Of a stretch of DNA of 64,000 bases, positions 35,873 through 43,960 are shown piece by piece. The number at the start of each line of letters is the position of its first letter. The first letter of the stretch is position 1. Source of the stretch: JABDKJ01 sp964609215 (GTDB lineage Bacteria > Bacteroidota > Bacteroidia > Flavobacteriales_D > JABDKJ01). The notes under the pieces are model-generated. The model had not been told where the DNA came from. It searched no databases and saw only the letters and a program-made list of their open reading frames with translations. The DNA lies in NCBI GenBank assembly GCA_964609215.1, contig CAZSQZ010000009.1, positions 58,958 through 122,957 on the forward strand, written 5' to 3'. Position numbers and translations under genes: made by a program.

Positions 35873-35962
35873 TGGCGGAGAGAGCGGGATTCGAACCCGC
35901 GATACGGTTTCCCGCATACACGCTTTCCAAGCGTGCGCCTTCAGCCACTCGGCCACCTCTCC
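35873..35962 (-). tRNA. tRNA-Ser (GGA anticodon)
   Basis: The reverse strand folds as a class II tRNA with acceptor arm GGAGAGG, D-arm GCCGAGTGGCTGAAGGC, anticodon stem around TTGGAAA (anticodon GGA), a variable arm and the T-loop GGTTCGAATCC. The 3' CCA is encoded. The tRNA lies in the gap between exbB and mrp. Confidence 0.93.
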
Positions 35963-36125
35963 AAGAATTTTAAAGAACGTTCTTCTCGGAACCGCCAAAG
36001 TAAATAAAAATATAATGTTTACTAAAAGTTTTAAGCTAAATTTTGGGTATAAATTATTTAGGTAACAATCCTAATTTGAAATTGCAAAAACTTTAGAGGA
36101 AGTAGGTAAAAAAATACTTAAAACC
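35963..36125. other. Intergenic stretch between tRNA-Ser and mrp
   Basis: The total gap between exbB and mrp is 451 bases. Apart from the tRNA (35873-35962) and the promoter box at 36126, I see nothing in it: AT-rich sequence, no hairpin worth naming and no open frame of note. The part 35688-35872 must hold the reverse-strand promoter for exbB, but no exact TAnnTTTG is present close to its start. Confidence 0.5.
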
Positions 36126-36133
36126 TACATTTG
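36126..36133 (+). promoter_or_regulatory. -7 promoter box (TACATTTG) of mrp-nifU
   Basis: TACATTTG matches TAnnTTTG and ends 5 bases before the ATG at 36139. This argues against the upstream GTG at 36133 and for a leaderless transcript. No clear -33 TTG was found. Confidence 0.5.
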
Positions 36134-36138
36134 TGGGA

Positions 36139-37254
36139 ATGTCAGGAATAAATAGTGATAGCGTAAAAGTAGCACTCGCTAACGTAATAGATCCCACGAG
36201 TAAAAAGGATATAATTCAAGCTGGAATTTTTATTAGGGAGGAAATAGATGATAATCGCATAAAACTAATCTTGAAAGCTAAGGATGAATCCATTCAAAGC
36301 AAGGAACGCATGGAACAAGCATGTTTATTTGCCCTGGAAAGAGCTTTTGGAAATGAGATTAATTCTGAAGTCGTTTACGAAGAACCTAGTGATGAGGACA
36401 AAATAGCTAATCGTAAAATCTTACCTGGTGTTAAAAATATTATTGCTGTTGCCTCTGGAAAAGGAGGTGTTGGCAAATCTACAATAACAACAAATTTAGC
36501 ATTAGGTCTTGCAAGAAAAGGATATAAGGTAGGTTTAATAGATGCCGATATATATGGGCCTTCAATTCCTCTTATGCTGGATGTAGTTCAAGAGAGACCT
36601 GGAACAAAAGAGATCGATGGAAAAGTCTTGATGATTCCTGTTGAGAATTACGGAATAAAAATGTTATCAATTGGTTTTTTTGCGGACCCCGCACAAGCAA
36701 TAGTTTGGAGGGGACCAATGGCTTCAAAAGCATTGAAACAATTATTTGCAGATACACATTGGGGAGAGCTGGATTATATGTTCATTGATATGCCTCCCGG
36801 AACTGGAGATATTCATCTTTCAGTTGTTCAAATGGTTCCCGTTACTGGTGCTGTTGTGGTAAGCACTCCGCAAAGAGTGGCAATGGCGGATGCTCGGAAA
36901 GGAGTTGAGATGTTCAAATTGGAATCCATCAATGTTCCAGTTCTTGGTTTGGTCCAGAATATGGCATGGTTTACTCCAGAGGAGTTACCCAATAATAAGT
37001 ATTACATATTTGGAAAAGATGGAATGTCCGATTTGGCTGGAGAATTGAATGTTCCCTTTCTAGGAGATATTCCATTGGTTCAGTCGGTAAGGGAATCAGG
37101 AGATATTGGAAGGCCAGCAATTTTACAAGAAGATACTTTGGTTTCGAAAGCTTTAGAAGAAATGGTAGAAAAATTTGAAGTATCTTTGCAGAAGAGAAAT
37201 GAATCAAAATCCCTGACGGAAAAAGTAAAAATAACTAGGAAATCATTTTCATGA
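36139..37254 (+). CDS. mrp: Mrp/ApbC Fe-S cluster carrier ATPase
   Basis: Mrp proteins bind and pass on Fe-S clusters. The 371-residue protein has an N-terminal MIP18/DUF59 domain (about 1-85), then a deviant Walker A ASGKGGVGKSTITTNLA, LIDADIYGPSIPLM, and FIDMPPGTGD. The CxxC pair that usually follows the VENM motif is not there; the segment reads VQNMAWFTPEELPNNKYY. I recall this form from other Bacteroidota. The start is ATG at 36139 because of the promoter box beside it. It overlaps the NifU-type gene by 4 bases (ATGA). Confidence 0.92.
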   Translation: MSGINSDSVKVALANVIDPTSKKDIIQAGIFIREEIDDNRIKLILKAKDESIQSKERMEQACLFALERAFGNEINSEVVYEEPSDEDKIANRKILPGVKNIIAVASGKGGVGKSTITTNLALGLARKGYKVGLIDADIYGPSIPLMLDVVQERPGTKEIDGKVLMIPVENYGIKMLSIGFFADPAQAIVWRGPMASKALKQLFADTHWGELDYMFIDMPPGTGDIHLSVVQMVPVTGAVVVSTPQRVAMADARKGVEMFKLESINVPVLGLVQNMAWFTPEELPNNKYYIFGKDGMSDLAGELNVPFLGDIPLVQSVRESGDIGRPAILQEDTLVSKALEEMVEKFEVSLQKRNESKSLTEKVKITRKSFS

Positions 37255-37478
37255 CAAGCCAGGAAAAAATTGAACAAGCACTTAGCGATTTAAGACCATT
37301 TTTAGAGGCCGATCATGGTGACATTACTTTTATCGAATTAACAGATGATAAAGTTGTTAAAGTGAAGCTTCATGGAGCTTGCAGTACTTGCGAAATGAGC
37401 GCAATGACACTTAAAGCTGGCGTTGAAGAATCAATTAAAAAAGTGGTTCCCGAAGTCGTAAGGGTAGAAGCTGTTTAA
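37251..37478 (+). CDS. NifU C-terminal-domain Fe-S scaffold protein
   Basis: The 75-residue protein is a stand-alone NifU/NFU domain, with the LRPFLEADHGDITFIEL start and the cluster-binding CSTCEMSAMTLKAGVE (CxxC). Such proteins hold and transfer [4Fe-4S] or [2Fe-2S] clusters. Translation is coupled to mrp, so the two probably work in one delivery path. The stop codon overlaps that of the convergent T9SS esterase. Confidence 0.9.
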   Translation: MTSQEKIEQALSDLRPFLEADHGDITFIELTDDKVVKVKLHGACSTCEMSAMTLKAGVEESIKKVVPEVVRVEAV

Positions 37479-38716
37479 TAGAAAACCACTTTCTGACTAA
37501 GCGTTCCCAACTCGCTATTCATATTTAATATAAAAACCCCTTCGCCAATATTTGATTTATCAATAGTCAACTGATCTACATTGTTTGATATTCTTGATAA
37601 TATTGTTCTTCCAGAAATATCCAATACCTCAATATTCCAATCCGAAATTGGTAATTCTATTCGGATATGATCGTTTGATGGATTGGGATAAATTCTGGCT
37701 TGTAAATTATCAACTGAGTTCAGACCAACTGCAATGTCAGTATATTCACATGTCAGATCGATATCGCAAATATATCTAGCAAGAAAGTTTCTTGCCTTTA
37801 CCAGCAGAGTATCGTATATCAATGGATTAGTAACATGAGGAACATGGTCTTGGTTTTCTTGTATTTCAAAACAATTTTCTATTCCCAGATCGTTTAATTT
37901 TTCATGAATCGGGAAACTCCCCATTGCGGTTCCAAGTTGTATTCCCAAAAGCCCAATGGTTCCTATATCAAAAGGAACAGTGCCGTCATTATCTCCATGG
38001 AAACTAATTAAAGGCTCCTCGTTAGCGTCTATCCATGTAGTATCTCCAATTGCTCCAGCTATGTTAACACCTGCTACCAAATCAGATGAATAATTTGGGT
38101 TTCCAGATAAGCCCTCTAAACCTCCACCAAGGCCTAGTTTTGTAGTGTCCACAAGAACAGGAATTTCGTCCAATTCGTCTAAATATAAATTATGAACAGT
38201 TATAAAACCGCCTGCAGAAACTCCCGCGCTGAAAAATAGATCACTAGAAAGTCTATATGGATTGTTGTCTTCCGCAATTGTTTTTCTAAGAAATCGAATA
38301 GCCGCTTTCTCATCATGGTATCCCCTTATTACCGCTTCGGTAGCAGTTTGTTCAGAAGGAAAAAAAGGATCAGCCTCCATTCCCAATCTATATTGAATAG
38401 AGCAAACGACATAACCCATTCTAGCAAAATCCTGAGCAAAAGGGACAACGTCATCCCCAGTTTTATCTCCTGCAATAAAGAACCCGCCATGCGCTAAAAT
38501 GATGACAGCTCTTTCCATTTCGGTATCTCCTTCAGGTTCATAAATGTCAAGATGCAAATCCTGCAACTGTTGAACTTGATCATAATTTTGACCATAAACC
38601 ACATCTGAGGTCAATATGAAATTATCAAAAATTTGAGCTTTGTAACGGTCTCCATCACATTGAGAAGATAATGCAAAGGCAATAAAACAGAAAAGAAGGC
38701 TTAAAAATTTATTCAT
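37475..38716 (-). CDS. Secreted alpha/beta hydrolase with T9SS sorting domain
   Basis: The 413-residue protein has a signal peptide (ending near ALSSQC). The esterase/lipase domain has an HGGFF oxyanion motif, IQYRLG and the nucleophile elbow GVSAGG. A likely catalytic aspartate follows in SFHGDNDGTVPF and a histidine in QDHVPHV. The last 80 residues are a T9SS sorting domain (IYPNPSNDH). It looks like a BD-FAE or carboxylesterase-type enzyme exported to the surface. The substrate is unknown; ester side-groups of polysaccharides are possible. Confidence 0.83.
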   Translation of the reverse strand: MNKFLSLLFCFIAFALSSQCDGDRYKAQIFDNFILTSDVVYGQNYDQVQQLQDLHLDIYEPEGDTEMERAVIILAHGGFFIAGDKTGDDVVPFAQDFARMGYVVCSIQYRLGMEADPFFPSEQTATEAVIRGYHDEKAAIRFLRKTIAEDNNPYRLSSDLFFSAGVSAGGFITVHNLYLDELDEIPVLVDTTKLGLGGGLEGLSGNPNYSSDLVAGVNIAGAIGDTTWIDANEEPLISFHGDNDGTVPFDIGTIGLLGIQLGTAMGSFPIHEKLNDLGIENCFEIQENQDHVPHVTNPLIYDTLLVKARNFLARYICDIDLTCEYTDIAVGLNSVDNLQARIYPNPSNDHIRIELPISDWNIEVLDISGRTILSRISNNVDQLTIDKSNIGEGVFILNMNSELGTLSQKVVFY

Positions 38717-38792
38717 GGGAAAAGTCTCTTATGATTTTATAAATGAATACTTAGACGAGCTACTAAAATAGTGTTTTAGAAAGGCTTTTGAT

Positions 38793-38800
38793 TACATTTG
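38793..38800 (+). promoter_or_regulatory. -7 promoter box (TACATTTG) of the ferredoxin reductase gene
   Basis: TACATTTG is an exact TAnnTTTG match. The TTG at 38798, a possible start of the frame, lies inside the box, so translation should start at the TTG at 38819, 18 bases downstream. Confidence 0.5.
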
Positions 38801-38818
38801 CAAAAATTTTTTCAAAGC

Positions 38819-39826
38819 TTGATAAATACAGATATTCTTATCATAGGAGCCGGGCCATGCGGTCTTTTTACAGTTTTTGAGGCAGGTCTATTGAAGTTGA
38901 AATGCCATCTTATTGATGCATTGCCGCAAGCTGGTGGGCAATGCTCTGAAATTTATCCTAAAAAACCTATCTATGATATTCCTGGTTTTCCTGAAATTTT
39001 AGCAGGAGATTTAGTTGAGAATCTTTTAAAACAAGCGGAACCATTCAAGCCGGGATTTACCTTGGGTGAAAGAGCAGAAGAAATTGAAAAATTAGAAGAT
39101 GGGTTATTTAAGGTGACTACCAATAAAGGGACAGAACACTGTGCTAAAGTAATTGCGATTGCAGGCGGCTTGGGTTGTTTTGAGCCCCGTAAACCACCAA
39201 TTGGAAATATCCTAGATTTTGAAGAAAGAGGTGTTGAGTATATTATTAAAGATCCTGAAATCTATAGAGACAAGAATATAGTAATCTCCGGTGGAGGTGA
39301 TTCTGCATTGGATTGGACTATTTTCCTAAGTGAGGTAGCTAAAAGTGTAACTATGGTTCATCGGAGAACCAGTTTTAGAGGAGCTTTAGATTCAGTTGAG
39401 AAAGTAATGGATTTGGCAAAGGCTGAAAAAATCGAGTTAATTACCGAGGCGGAGGTCATTGGTTTAAATGGCAATGGTAAATTAGACAGTGTTTTGGTCA
39501 AGCATAAAACTCAGGGAGAAAAGAATATTAAGACAGATCATTTTATTCCTTTGTTTGGGCTTTCCCCAAAATTAGGCCCTATCGCCCACTGGAATCTAAA
39601 TCTAGATAAAAACGCTATTGAGGTTAACACCTTTGATTATAGCACCAATGTAGATGGTATATACGCAATTGGAGATATCAATACTTATCCCGGGAAGTTG
39701 AAATTGATTTTATGTGGTTTTCATGAAGCTACATTAATGGTTCAGTCAGCATTCAAAAGAATTTATCCAGACAAGAATTTAGTCTTAAAATATACAACTG
39801 TTCAAGGAGTGCAAGGATTTGAGTAA
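38819..39826 (+). CDS. Ferredoxin--NADP reductase, thioredoxin-reductase type
   Basis: The 335-residue flavoprotein starts at TTG 38819 (MINTDILIIGAGPCGLF). It has the FAD motif GAGPCG, then DALPQAGGQC, the NADP motif VISGGGDSALDW and the end GIYAIGDINTYPGKLKLILCGFHEA. There is no CxxC redox pair, so it is a ferredoxin reductase of the YumC type, not a thioredoxin reductase. It carries electrons between NADPH and the ferredoxin encoded by the overlapping next gene. Confidence 0.88.
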   Translation: MINTDILIIGAGPCGLFTVFEAGLLKLKCHLIDALPQAGGQCSEIYPKKPIYDIPGFPEILAGDLVENLLKQAEPFKPGFTLGERAEEIEKLEDGLFKVTTNKGTEHCAKVIAIAGGLGCFEPRKPPIGNILDFEERGVEYIIKDPEIYRDKNIVISGGGDSALDWTIFLSEVAKSVTMVHRRTSFRGALDSVEKVMDLAKAEKIELITEAEVIGLNGNGKLDSVLVKHKTQGEKNIKTDHFIPLFGLSPKLGPIAHWNLNLDKNAIEVNTFDYSTNVDGIYAIGDINTYPGKLKLILCGFHEATLMVQSAFKRIYPDKNLVLKYTTVQGVQGFE

Positions 39827-40148
39827 CCAATTAATAAATATCACAATCATAGACAGGGAAGGTGAAGAATACAAAACTGAAGCTCCTACAGATATGAATA
39901 TGAATATAATGGAGCTTTGCAAATCTTTAGAGTTACCTGTGGATGGCACATGCGGTGGGATGGCCATGTGCGCTTCTTGTCACTGTTACATTGAGAGCGA
40001 ACATACGCTTCCAGAAATGTCCGAGGATGAGGAAGATATGTTGGATAGTGCTTTTAATGTTCAAGATAACAGCAGACTGGGTTGCCAAATACATTTGCAT
40101 AAAGACTTAGAAGGTTTGAAAATTCGCTTAGCAGAAGATGCATCTTAA
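39819..40148 (+). CDS. Adrenodoxin-type [2Fe-2S] ferredoxin
   Basis: The 109-residue protein has the cysteine pattern CGGMAMCASC with a fourth ligand in SRLGCQIHL, typical of adrenodoxin and Isc-type ferredoxins. The start is TTG at 39819, overlapping the reductase gene by 8 bases. It should take electrons from the reductase for Fe-S assembly or a mono-oxygenase-type partner that is not in the window. The stop codon shares TTAA with the convergent nadE. Confidence 0.88.
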   Translation: MSNQLINITIIDREGEEYKTEAPTDMNMNIMELCKSLELPVDGTCGGMAMCASCHCYIESEHTLPEMSEDEEDMLDSAFNVQDNSRLGCQIHLHKDLEGLKIRLAEDAS

Positions 40149-40918
40149 CCCCTTAGTTCACTTGGAATTTTGCAAACAGGAATTGGTAACATCTTATGCT
40201 TATTAGTCCGATTAAATCTTCTGTAAATAACCAGAACTTCTTTTTGTCGATCATTTAATTCGCTTTCATCGCCTTCATAGGTCATTGCCCATTCCAACTC
40301 AGGATAGCTTGCCCCAATTTGATCTTCATCACTTCTATCATCTCCCCATAAGCCATCTGTTGGCTTTGCCTCAATAATTTCTTCTAATACTCCTAAAGTT
40401 TTAGCCAATGACCAAACCTCGGTCTTTACTAAATCTGCAATTGGAGAAAGGTCAACACCCCCATCTCCATATTTGGTAAAGAAACCAACACCAAAATCTT
40501 CTACTTTATTTCCAGTTCCTGCAACGAGTAATTTTCTATTTCCCGCATGAGCATATAAGGCAAGCATTCTCAATCTTGAACGAGTGTTTGCCATTGTCAA
40601 TTCATCCTGAATATCTTCGGGAAAGTGTTCTTCCATAGATTTAAAAACCGGAGATAAATCCAGCTCCGACCCCTTGACGTTTGAAAAATTTTCTTCCAAC
40701 CAGGCAATGTGATTTTCAGCTCTTTTTAGTTGCTTTTTTTCTTGATAGATAGGCATGCTTACAACATGTAAATCTTTACCTGTTTTTGCACAGAGGGTTG
40801 AAGTTAAAGCTGAATCAATACCACCGGAAATTCCCAGGACAAATCCATTGAGCCCCGAATTATCACAGTATTCTTTTAACCAATTAACAATATGATCAAT
40901 TACCTTTTTATTATCCAT
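40145..40918 (-). CDS. nadE: NAD synthase, ammonia-dependent
   Basis: NadE amidates nicotinate adenine dinucleotide to NAD. The 257 residues carry the P-loop motif SGGIDSALT (about 31-39), NTRSRLRMLALYA, VAGTGNKVEDFGVGFFTKYGDGGVDL and KPTDGLW. No glutaminase domain is fused, so ammonia is the donor. It follows the outer-membrane barrel gene by two bases. Its placement next to gldB and gldC repeats the order known from Flavobacterium. Confidence 0.94.
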   Translation of the reverse strand: MDNKKVIDHIVNWLKEYCDNSGLNGFVLGISGGIDSALTSTLCAKTGKDLHVVSMPIYQEKKQLKRAENHIAWLEENFSNVKGSELDLSPVFKSMEEHFPEDIQDELTMANTRSRLRMLALYAHAGNRKLLVAGTGNKVEDFGVGFFTKYGDGGVDLSPIADLVKTEVWSLAKTLGVLEEIIEAKPTDGLWGDDRSDEDQIGASYPELEWAMTYEGDESELNDRQKEVLVIYRRFNRTNKHKMLPIPVCKIPSELRG

Positions 40919-40920
40919 TT

Positions 40921-41664
40921 TTAAAAGAACAAAGCTAAGTTTAATGAGAAATAGTTATTTACTGCTTTTAGTTTCGGTCCTTGAGTTAAGACTCCATTGT
41001 CTGTGAAAACTGGACGACCATCCGCATCTTCTTGTAATTGATTAAAATCCAAGACATTCGTAAAGCCATTATTCCAAGCCAGACCTACCATTAAGGTAGT
41101 AGAGCCAGATATATTATATTCCCCACCTGCTGATACTCTTAAGGCTGCACGAATAGGAACAATGTCAGAAATTATATCTATGTTTTCCTCGTTAATGCTT
41201 GCGCCTCCAAAATTGCCTTCAATATCCTGTCTTGCTTTAAGATTAAATCCTAAGTCTAAACCAAACTGACCAAAGTAAGTTAAATAACCAATTTCATTAG
41301 TCTTCAATTTAAGCGTTAAGGGAATGTTTAAATATTGAAGCTTATAGGTAGTCTTTACATCTCCAAATTCATTAACGAGTGTATCACCATTATGAAAATG
41401 CCTATCTCTTACTGACCCGCCAATGTTGTCGACCATTACACCAGAAGAAAAAGCATATTTATTATTGTCGTCAATAATAAAATCTGCAATTATTCCATAC
41501 TGTAATCCCAGTCTTGTTCCTTCATTTTCAAGGTATTGACCATCAGGTTGAAGCCAGGAGAAAATGGGGCTAGTAGTAAAGCCAAAACGTACTCTTTGAT
41601 CGTCCTGTGCATAATTGCTTGTGAAAATCCCTAAAAACAAAATAAGACCGATATACTTTTTCAT
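40921..41664 (-). CDS. PorT-like outer-membrane beta-barrel protein
   Basis: The true start is probably ATG 41664 (MKKYIGLIL), since it opens a signal peptide ending near NYAQ; an in-frame ATG at 41715 lies above the promoter box. The mature part alternates short beta strands with aromatic ends, finishing in YFSLNLALFF. That is the usual barrel signature and resembles PorT/outer membrane beta-barrel (OMP_b-brl_2) proteins. PorT is needed for type IX secretion in some species, but I cannot say whether this one is. It is co-transcribed with nadE. Confidence 0.7.
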   Translation of the reverse strand: MKKYIGLILFLGIFTSNYAQDDQRVRFGFTTSPIFSWLQPDGQYLENEGTRLGLQYGIIADFIIDDNNKYAFSSGVMVDNIGGSVRDRHFHNGDTLVNEFGDVKTTYKLQYLNIPLTLKLKTNEIGYLTYFGQFGLDLGFNLKARQDIEGNFGGASINEENIDIISDIVPIRAALRVSAGGEYNISGSTTLMVGLAWNNGFTNVLDFNQLQEDADGRPVFTDNGVLTQGPKLKAVNNYFSLNLALFF

Positions 41665-41671
41665 AATTTTG
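41664..41671 (+). promoter_or_regulatory. -7 box (TAATTTTG) for gldB
   Basis: TAATTTTG matches TAnnTTTG, 45 bases before the GTG of gldB. It overlaps the start codon of the divergent barrel gene. The transcripts of the two directions should overlap at their 5' ends. Confidence 0.45.
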
Positions 41672-41693
41672 AACCTGAATTTTCCGTTGCTTT

Positions 41694-41701
41694 CAAAAGT
41701 A
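41694..41701 (-). promoter_or_regulatory. -7 box (TACTTTTG) for the barrel gene and nadE
   Basis: The reverse strand reads TACTTTTG, matching TAnnTTTG, 29 bases before the ATG at 41664. It lies inside the expected gldB leader. Confidence 0.45.
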
Positions 41702-41716
41702 AATAAATTTTCCATC

Positions 41717-42727
41717 GTGAATCGTGCTTTAATATTTCTTGTGTGCCTTCTGTCTTTGCTATTTTCATGCCAATCTAACCCCTTTGATATTGATTTAGAG
41801 GATAAAGCAATTGATTTTCAGTTTGTTAGGTTGGATCAAGAAGTTTTTCGGTCAGAGATTAGTAATCCCTTTGAGAAACAAGAATATTTGCTTTCCACCT
41901 ACCCATTCTTTTATCAGGAATACTTTGAAGGAATTCTTAGAGTAGGCCCTGTAAATGATAGTTCGGCAATTGAAATGTTTGATAAGGTTTCTGGAGAAAT
42001 TATTTTTAATGATACTCAAAATCAGATCGATTCCATCTTCTTTCTCGATCAGAAAATGAGGAACTCATTTAATGATGCTTTTAGGTACTATTCCCACTAT
42101 TTTCCCAATCAAAAAATTCCTAGAGTAATTACTATGAACTCAGGTTATAATTATGGAATCTATCCTTTAAGGGGAATACTTGGAATAGGTCTGGAATTTT
42201 ATCTTGGAGCTGAGCATCGTATAGTAAAGGGATTGCCTATTGCAAACTTTCCTAACTATCAAAAGGAAAAAATGGATCCTGACTATATTTTATCTGATGC
42301 ACTTCGGGGCTATCTGCTCACCAATAATCAAAAGAGTATTCAAGGGGATAAATTGATAAACCATATAATATATCACGGTAAGGCAATGTATGTTTTAAAC
42401 GCCTTATTACCTTTTGAAGAAGAATATTTGCAAATGGGCTATTTGTCTGAACAACTTGATTGGGCTAAGCGAAATGAATTCAACATATGGAAGGCCATTA
42501 TTGAAGAAGATTTAGTTTATTCAAGTGATTATAAGCAGATAGAAAGATTTACGGGTTTCGGTCCTTTTACTCAAGGATTTCCCCAAGAGTCACCAGGAAT
42601 GGTAAGTTTGTTCCTAGGCAAACAAATAGTTAAAGACTACATGAATAAATATCCTGAAACAAGGTTAAGCGAACTTTTTGAATTGAACGATATGCAAATC
42701 TTAAATACATATAAACCAGAAAGGTGA
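41717..42727 (+). CDS. gldB: Gliding motility lipoprotein GldB
   Basis: The start is GTG 41717 (VNRALIFLVCLLSLLFSC), giving a lipoprotein signal with a lipobox LLFSC. An in-frame start far upstream (41615) would bury it. The 336-residue protein contains the GldB-type DIDLEDKAIDFQFVRLD-, ITMNSGYNYGI- and FTQGFPQESPGM-like segments. GldB is an essential lipoprotein for gliding and T9SS function in Flavobacterium johnsoniae. It is followed by gldC with a TGATG junction, matching the known order next to nadE. Confidence 0.88.
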   Translation: MNRALIFLVCLLSLLFSCQSNPFDIDLEDKAIDFQFVRLDQEVFRSEISNPFEKQEYLLSTYPFFYQEYFEGILRVGPVNDSSAIEMFDKVSGEIIFNDTQNQIDSIFFLDQKMRNSFNDAFRYYSHYFPNQKIPRVITMNSGYNYGIYPLRGILGIGLEFYLGAEHRIVKGLPIANFPNYQKEKMDPDYILSDALRGYLLTNNQKSIQGDKLINHIIYHGKAMYVLNALLPFEEEYLQMGYLSEQLDWAKRNEFNIWKAIIEEDLVYSSDYKQIERFTGFGPFTQGFPQESPGMVSLFLGKQIVKDYMNKYPETRLSELFELNDMQILNTYKPER

Positions 42728-43041
42728 TGAAGAATTCTAAAATTGAATTTGATATAGAAATGGATGATAATCAGGTTCCTGAAAAGATTTTTTGGGAGGC
42801 AGCGGATGATGGGAAAGGTGAAGCAAAAGCTATTATGCTTGCCATCTGGGATGAAGAGCAGAAAAATACTTTAAGAATAGATCTTTGGAATAAAGAAATG
42901 ACCAAAGATGAAATGAAGCAGTTCTTTCATCAAACAATTTTGACACTTACAGATTCTTTTGAGAAAGCAACTGATGATAAACGAATTGCTGATGGTGTAA
43001 GAATGTTTTGCGGTGACTTAAAAGAGCAAATGAATATTTAA
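42727..43041 (+). CDS. gldC: Gliding motility protein GldC
   Basis: The 104-residue cytoplasmic protein is recognised as GldC by its VPEKIFWEA-DDG, KAIMLAIWDEEQ, IDLWNKEMTKDEMKQFFHQT and ATDD segments. I use the ATG at 42727, which overlaps the gldB TGA, rather than the GTG at 42724. GldC has no enzymatic motif; it increases gliding efficiency in Flavobacterium and is conserved with gldB. The response regulator gene follows after 19 bases. Confidence 0.9.
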   Translation: MKNSKIEFDIEMDDNQVPEKIFWEAADDGKGEAKAIMLAIWDEEQKNTLRIDLWNKEMTKDEMKQFFHQTILTLTDSFEKATDDKRIADGVRMFCGDLKEQMNI

Positions 43042-43060
43042 TATATATTCACGCCTAGCT

Positions 43061-43762
43061 ATGAAGGTGATACTTATTGAAGATGAAGTTCTTATTTCTG
43101 AGAACCTGAAAGTCTTAATTGAGCAGAACGGTTATGATCTAGTGGGTCAATTTGATAATGCGGAAGATCTCCTGAACTGGGGAGGTGATTTTGATTTTGC
43201 TTTTGTCGATATCAATCTGAGTGGAGACATGGATGGTATTGATTTAATGAATCGAATGAGTGGTTCTGATAATCAATTTAATTATGTGTTTTTAAGTGAT
43301 GTTGATGATCAAAAACAGATAAATAGAGCTATAGCGACAAAGCCAATGTCCTACTTAAGCAAACCGTTTAAGAAAAAAGATATTATCATAGCTCTTCAAC
43401 TTGCGGAAAAGAAGTGTGGAGAGAAAAAGGAGGCGGAAATTACAATAGATGGAGATATACTTTTTGTTAAGGATGGCGACAAACTAATCTCCATTGATAA
43501 AAACGATATTCAATATGTAGAGGGGCAAGGTAGTTACTCGCATATATTTCATGGATCATCAAAAACCGTTGTTTCTCAAAATTTGGCCGGTATTCACAGA
43601 AAAATAGGTGGTTTTCTGTTAAGGGCGCATCGTTCTTTTTTAGTAAATCCGCTTAAAATTATTGAGATTCAGAACAGATCTGAGTTGGTTATAGGTGAAA
43701 AAACAATTTCTATAGGGGATTCATATAAGGCCGATTTCTTTAAGAAATTAAACATTTTGTAA
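43061..43762 (+). CDS. LytTR-type response regulator
   Basis: The 233-residue protein has a receiver domain with acidic pocket ED (residues 7-8), phospho-acceptor D50 in FAFVDINLSG, and the lysine of YLSKPF. A LytTR DNA-binding domain follows, with IQYVEGQGSYSHIF, FLLRAHRSFLVN and ISIGDSY motifs. No histidine kinase is next to it, so its sensor is unknown. It may be co-transcribed with gldB and gldC, which hints at regulation of motility or surface functions, but this is inference. Confidence 0.86.
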   Translation: MKVILIEDEVLISENLKVLIEQNGYDLVGQFDNAEDLLNWGGDFDFAFVDINLSGDMDGIDLMNRMSGSDNQFNYVFLSDVDDQKQINRAIATKPMSYLSKPFKKKDIIIALQLAEKKCGEKKEAEITIDGDILFVKDGDKLISIDKNDIQYVEGQGSYSHIFHGSSKTVVSQNLAGIHRKIGGFLLRAHRSFLVNPLKIIEIQNRSELVIGEKTISIGDSYKADFFKKLNIL

Positions 43763-43763
43763 G

Positions 43764-43827
43764 GTTTCGTGAACAGAAAAACCTGTTTCGTAAAACGGAT
43801 TTAGCTCTTTATGAATTGAGCCGTTTC
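43764..43827. other. Repeat and hairpin after the response regulator
   Basis: Two GTTTCGT direct repeats (43764-43770 and 43785-43791) lie 21 bases apart, about two helix turns. They are followed by an imperfect stem (AAACGG at 43793, CCGTTT at 43821). The spacing is that expected of LytTR binding sites, but the gene downstream runs towards it, so a regulatory use is doubtful. Confidence 0.3.
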
Positions 43828-43930
43828 CGCTTAAGTAATTCAATTAAATTCGTTAGTGAAATAAAATTGTTGATCTTTTGCCTTAGGGCAAGATATTAAC
43901 AAAACCAATCTAGTTCCCGTATTTGGTTTC

Positions 43931-43960
43931 CCCGGTAAGAAATTACCGGGTTTTCTATTT
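43931..43960 (+). terminator. Terminator after the response regulator gene
   Basis: CCCGGTAA and TTACCGGG form a perfect 8-bp stem with a GAAA loop, followed by TTTTCTATTTT. It probably ends the gldB-gldC-response regulator unit before the convergent engB. Confidence 0.75.

Noticed and set aside
38819..39826. Thioredoxin reductase
   Set aside because: The fold is similar but no CxxC active-site pair is present, and the gene overlaps a ferredoxin gene.
41615..41716. N-terminal extension of GldB from 41615
   Set aside because: It would place a 34-residue stretch before a clear lipoprotein signal, and the promoter box at 41664 is inside it.
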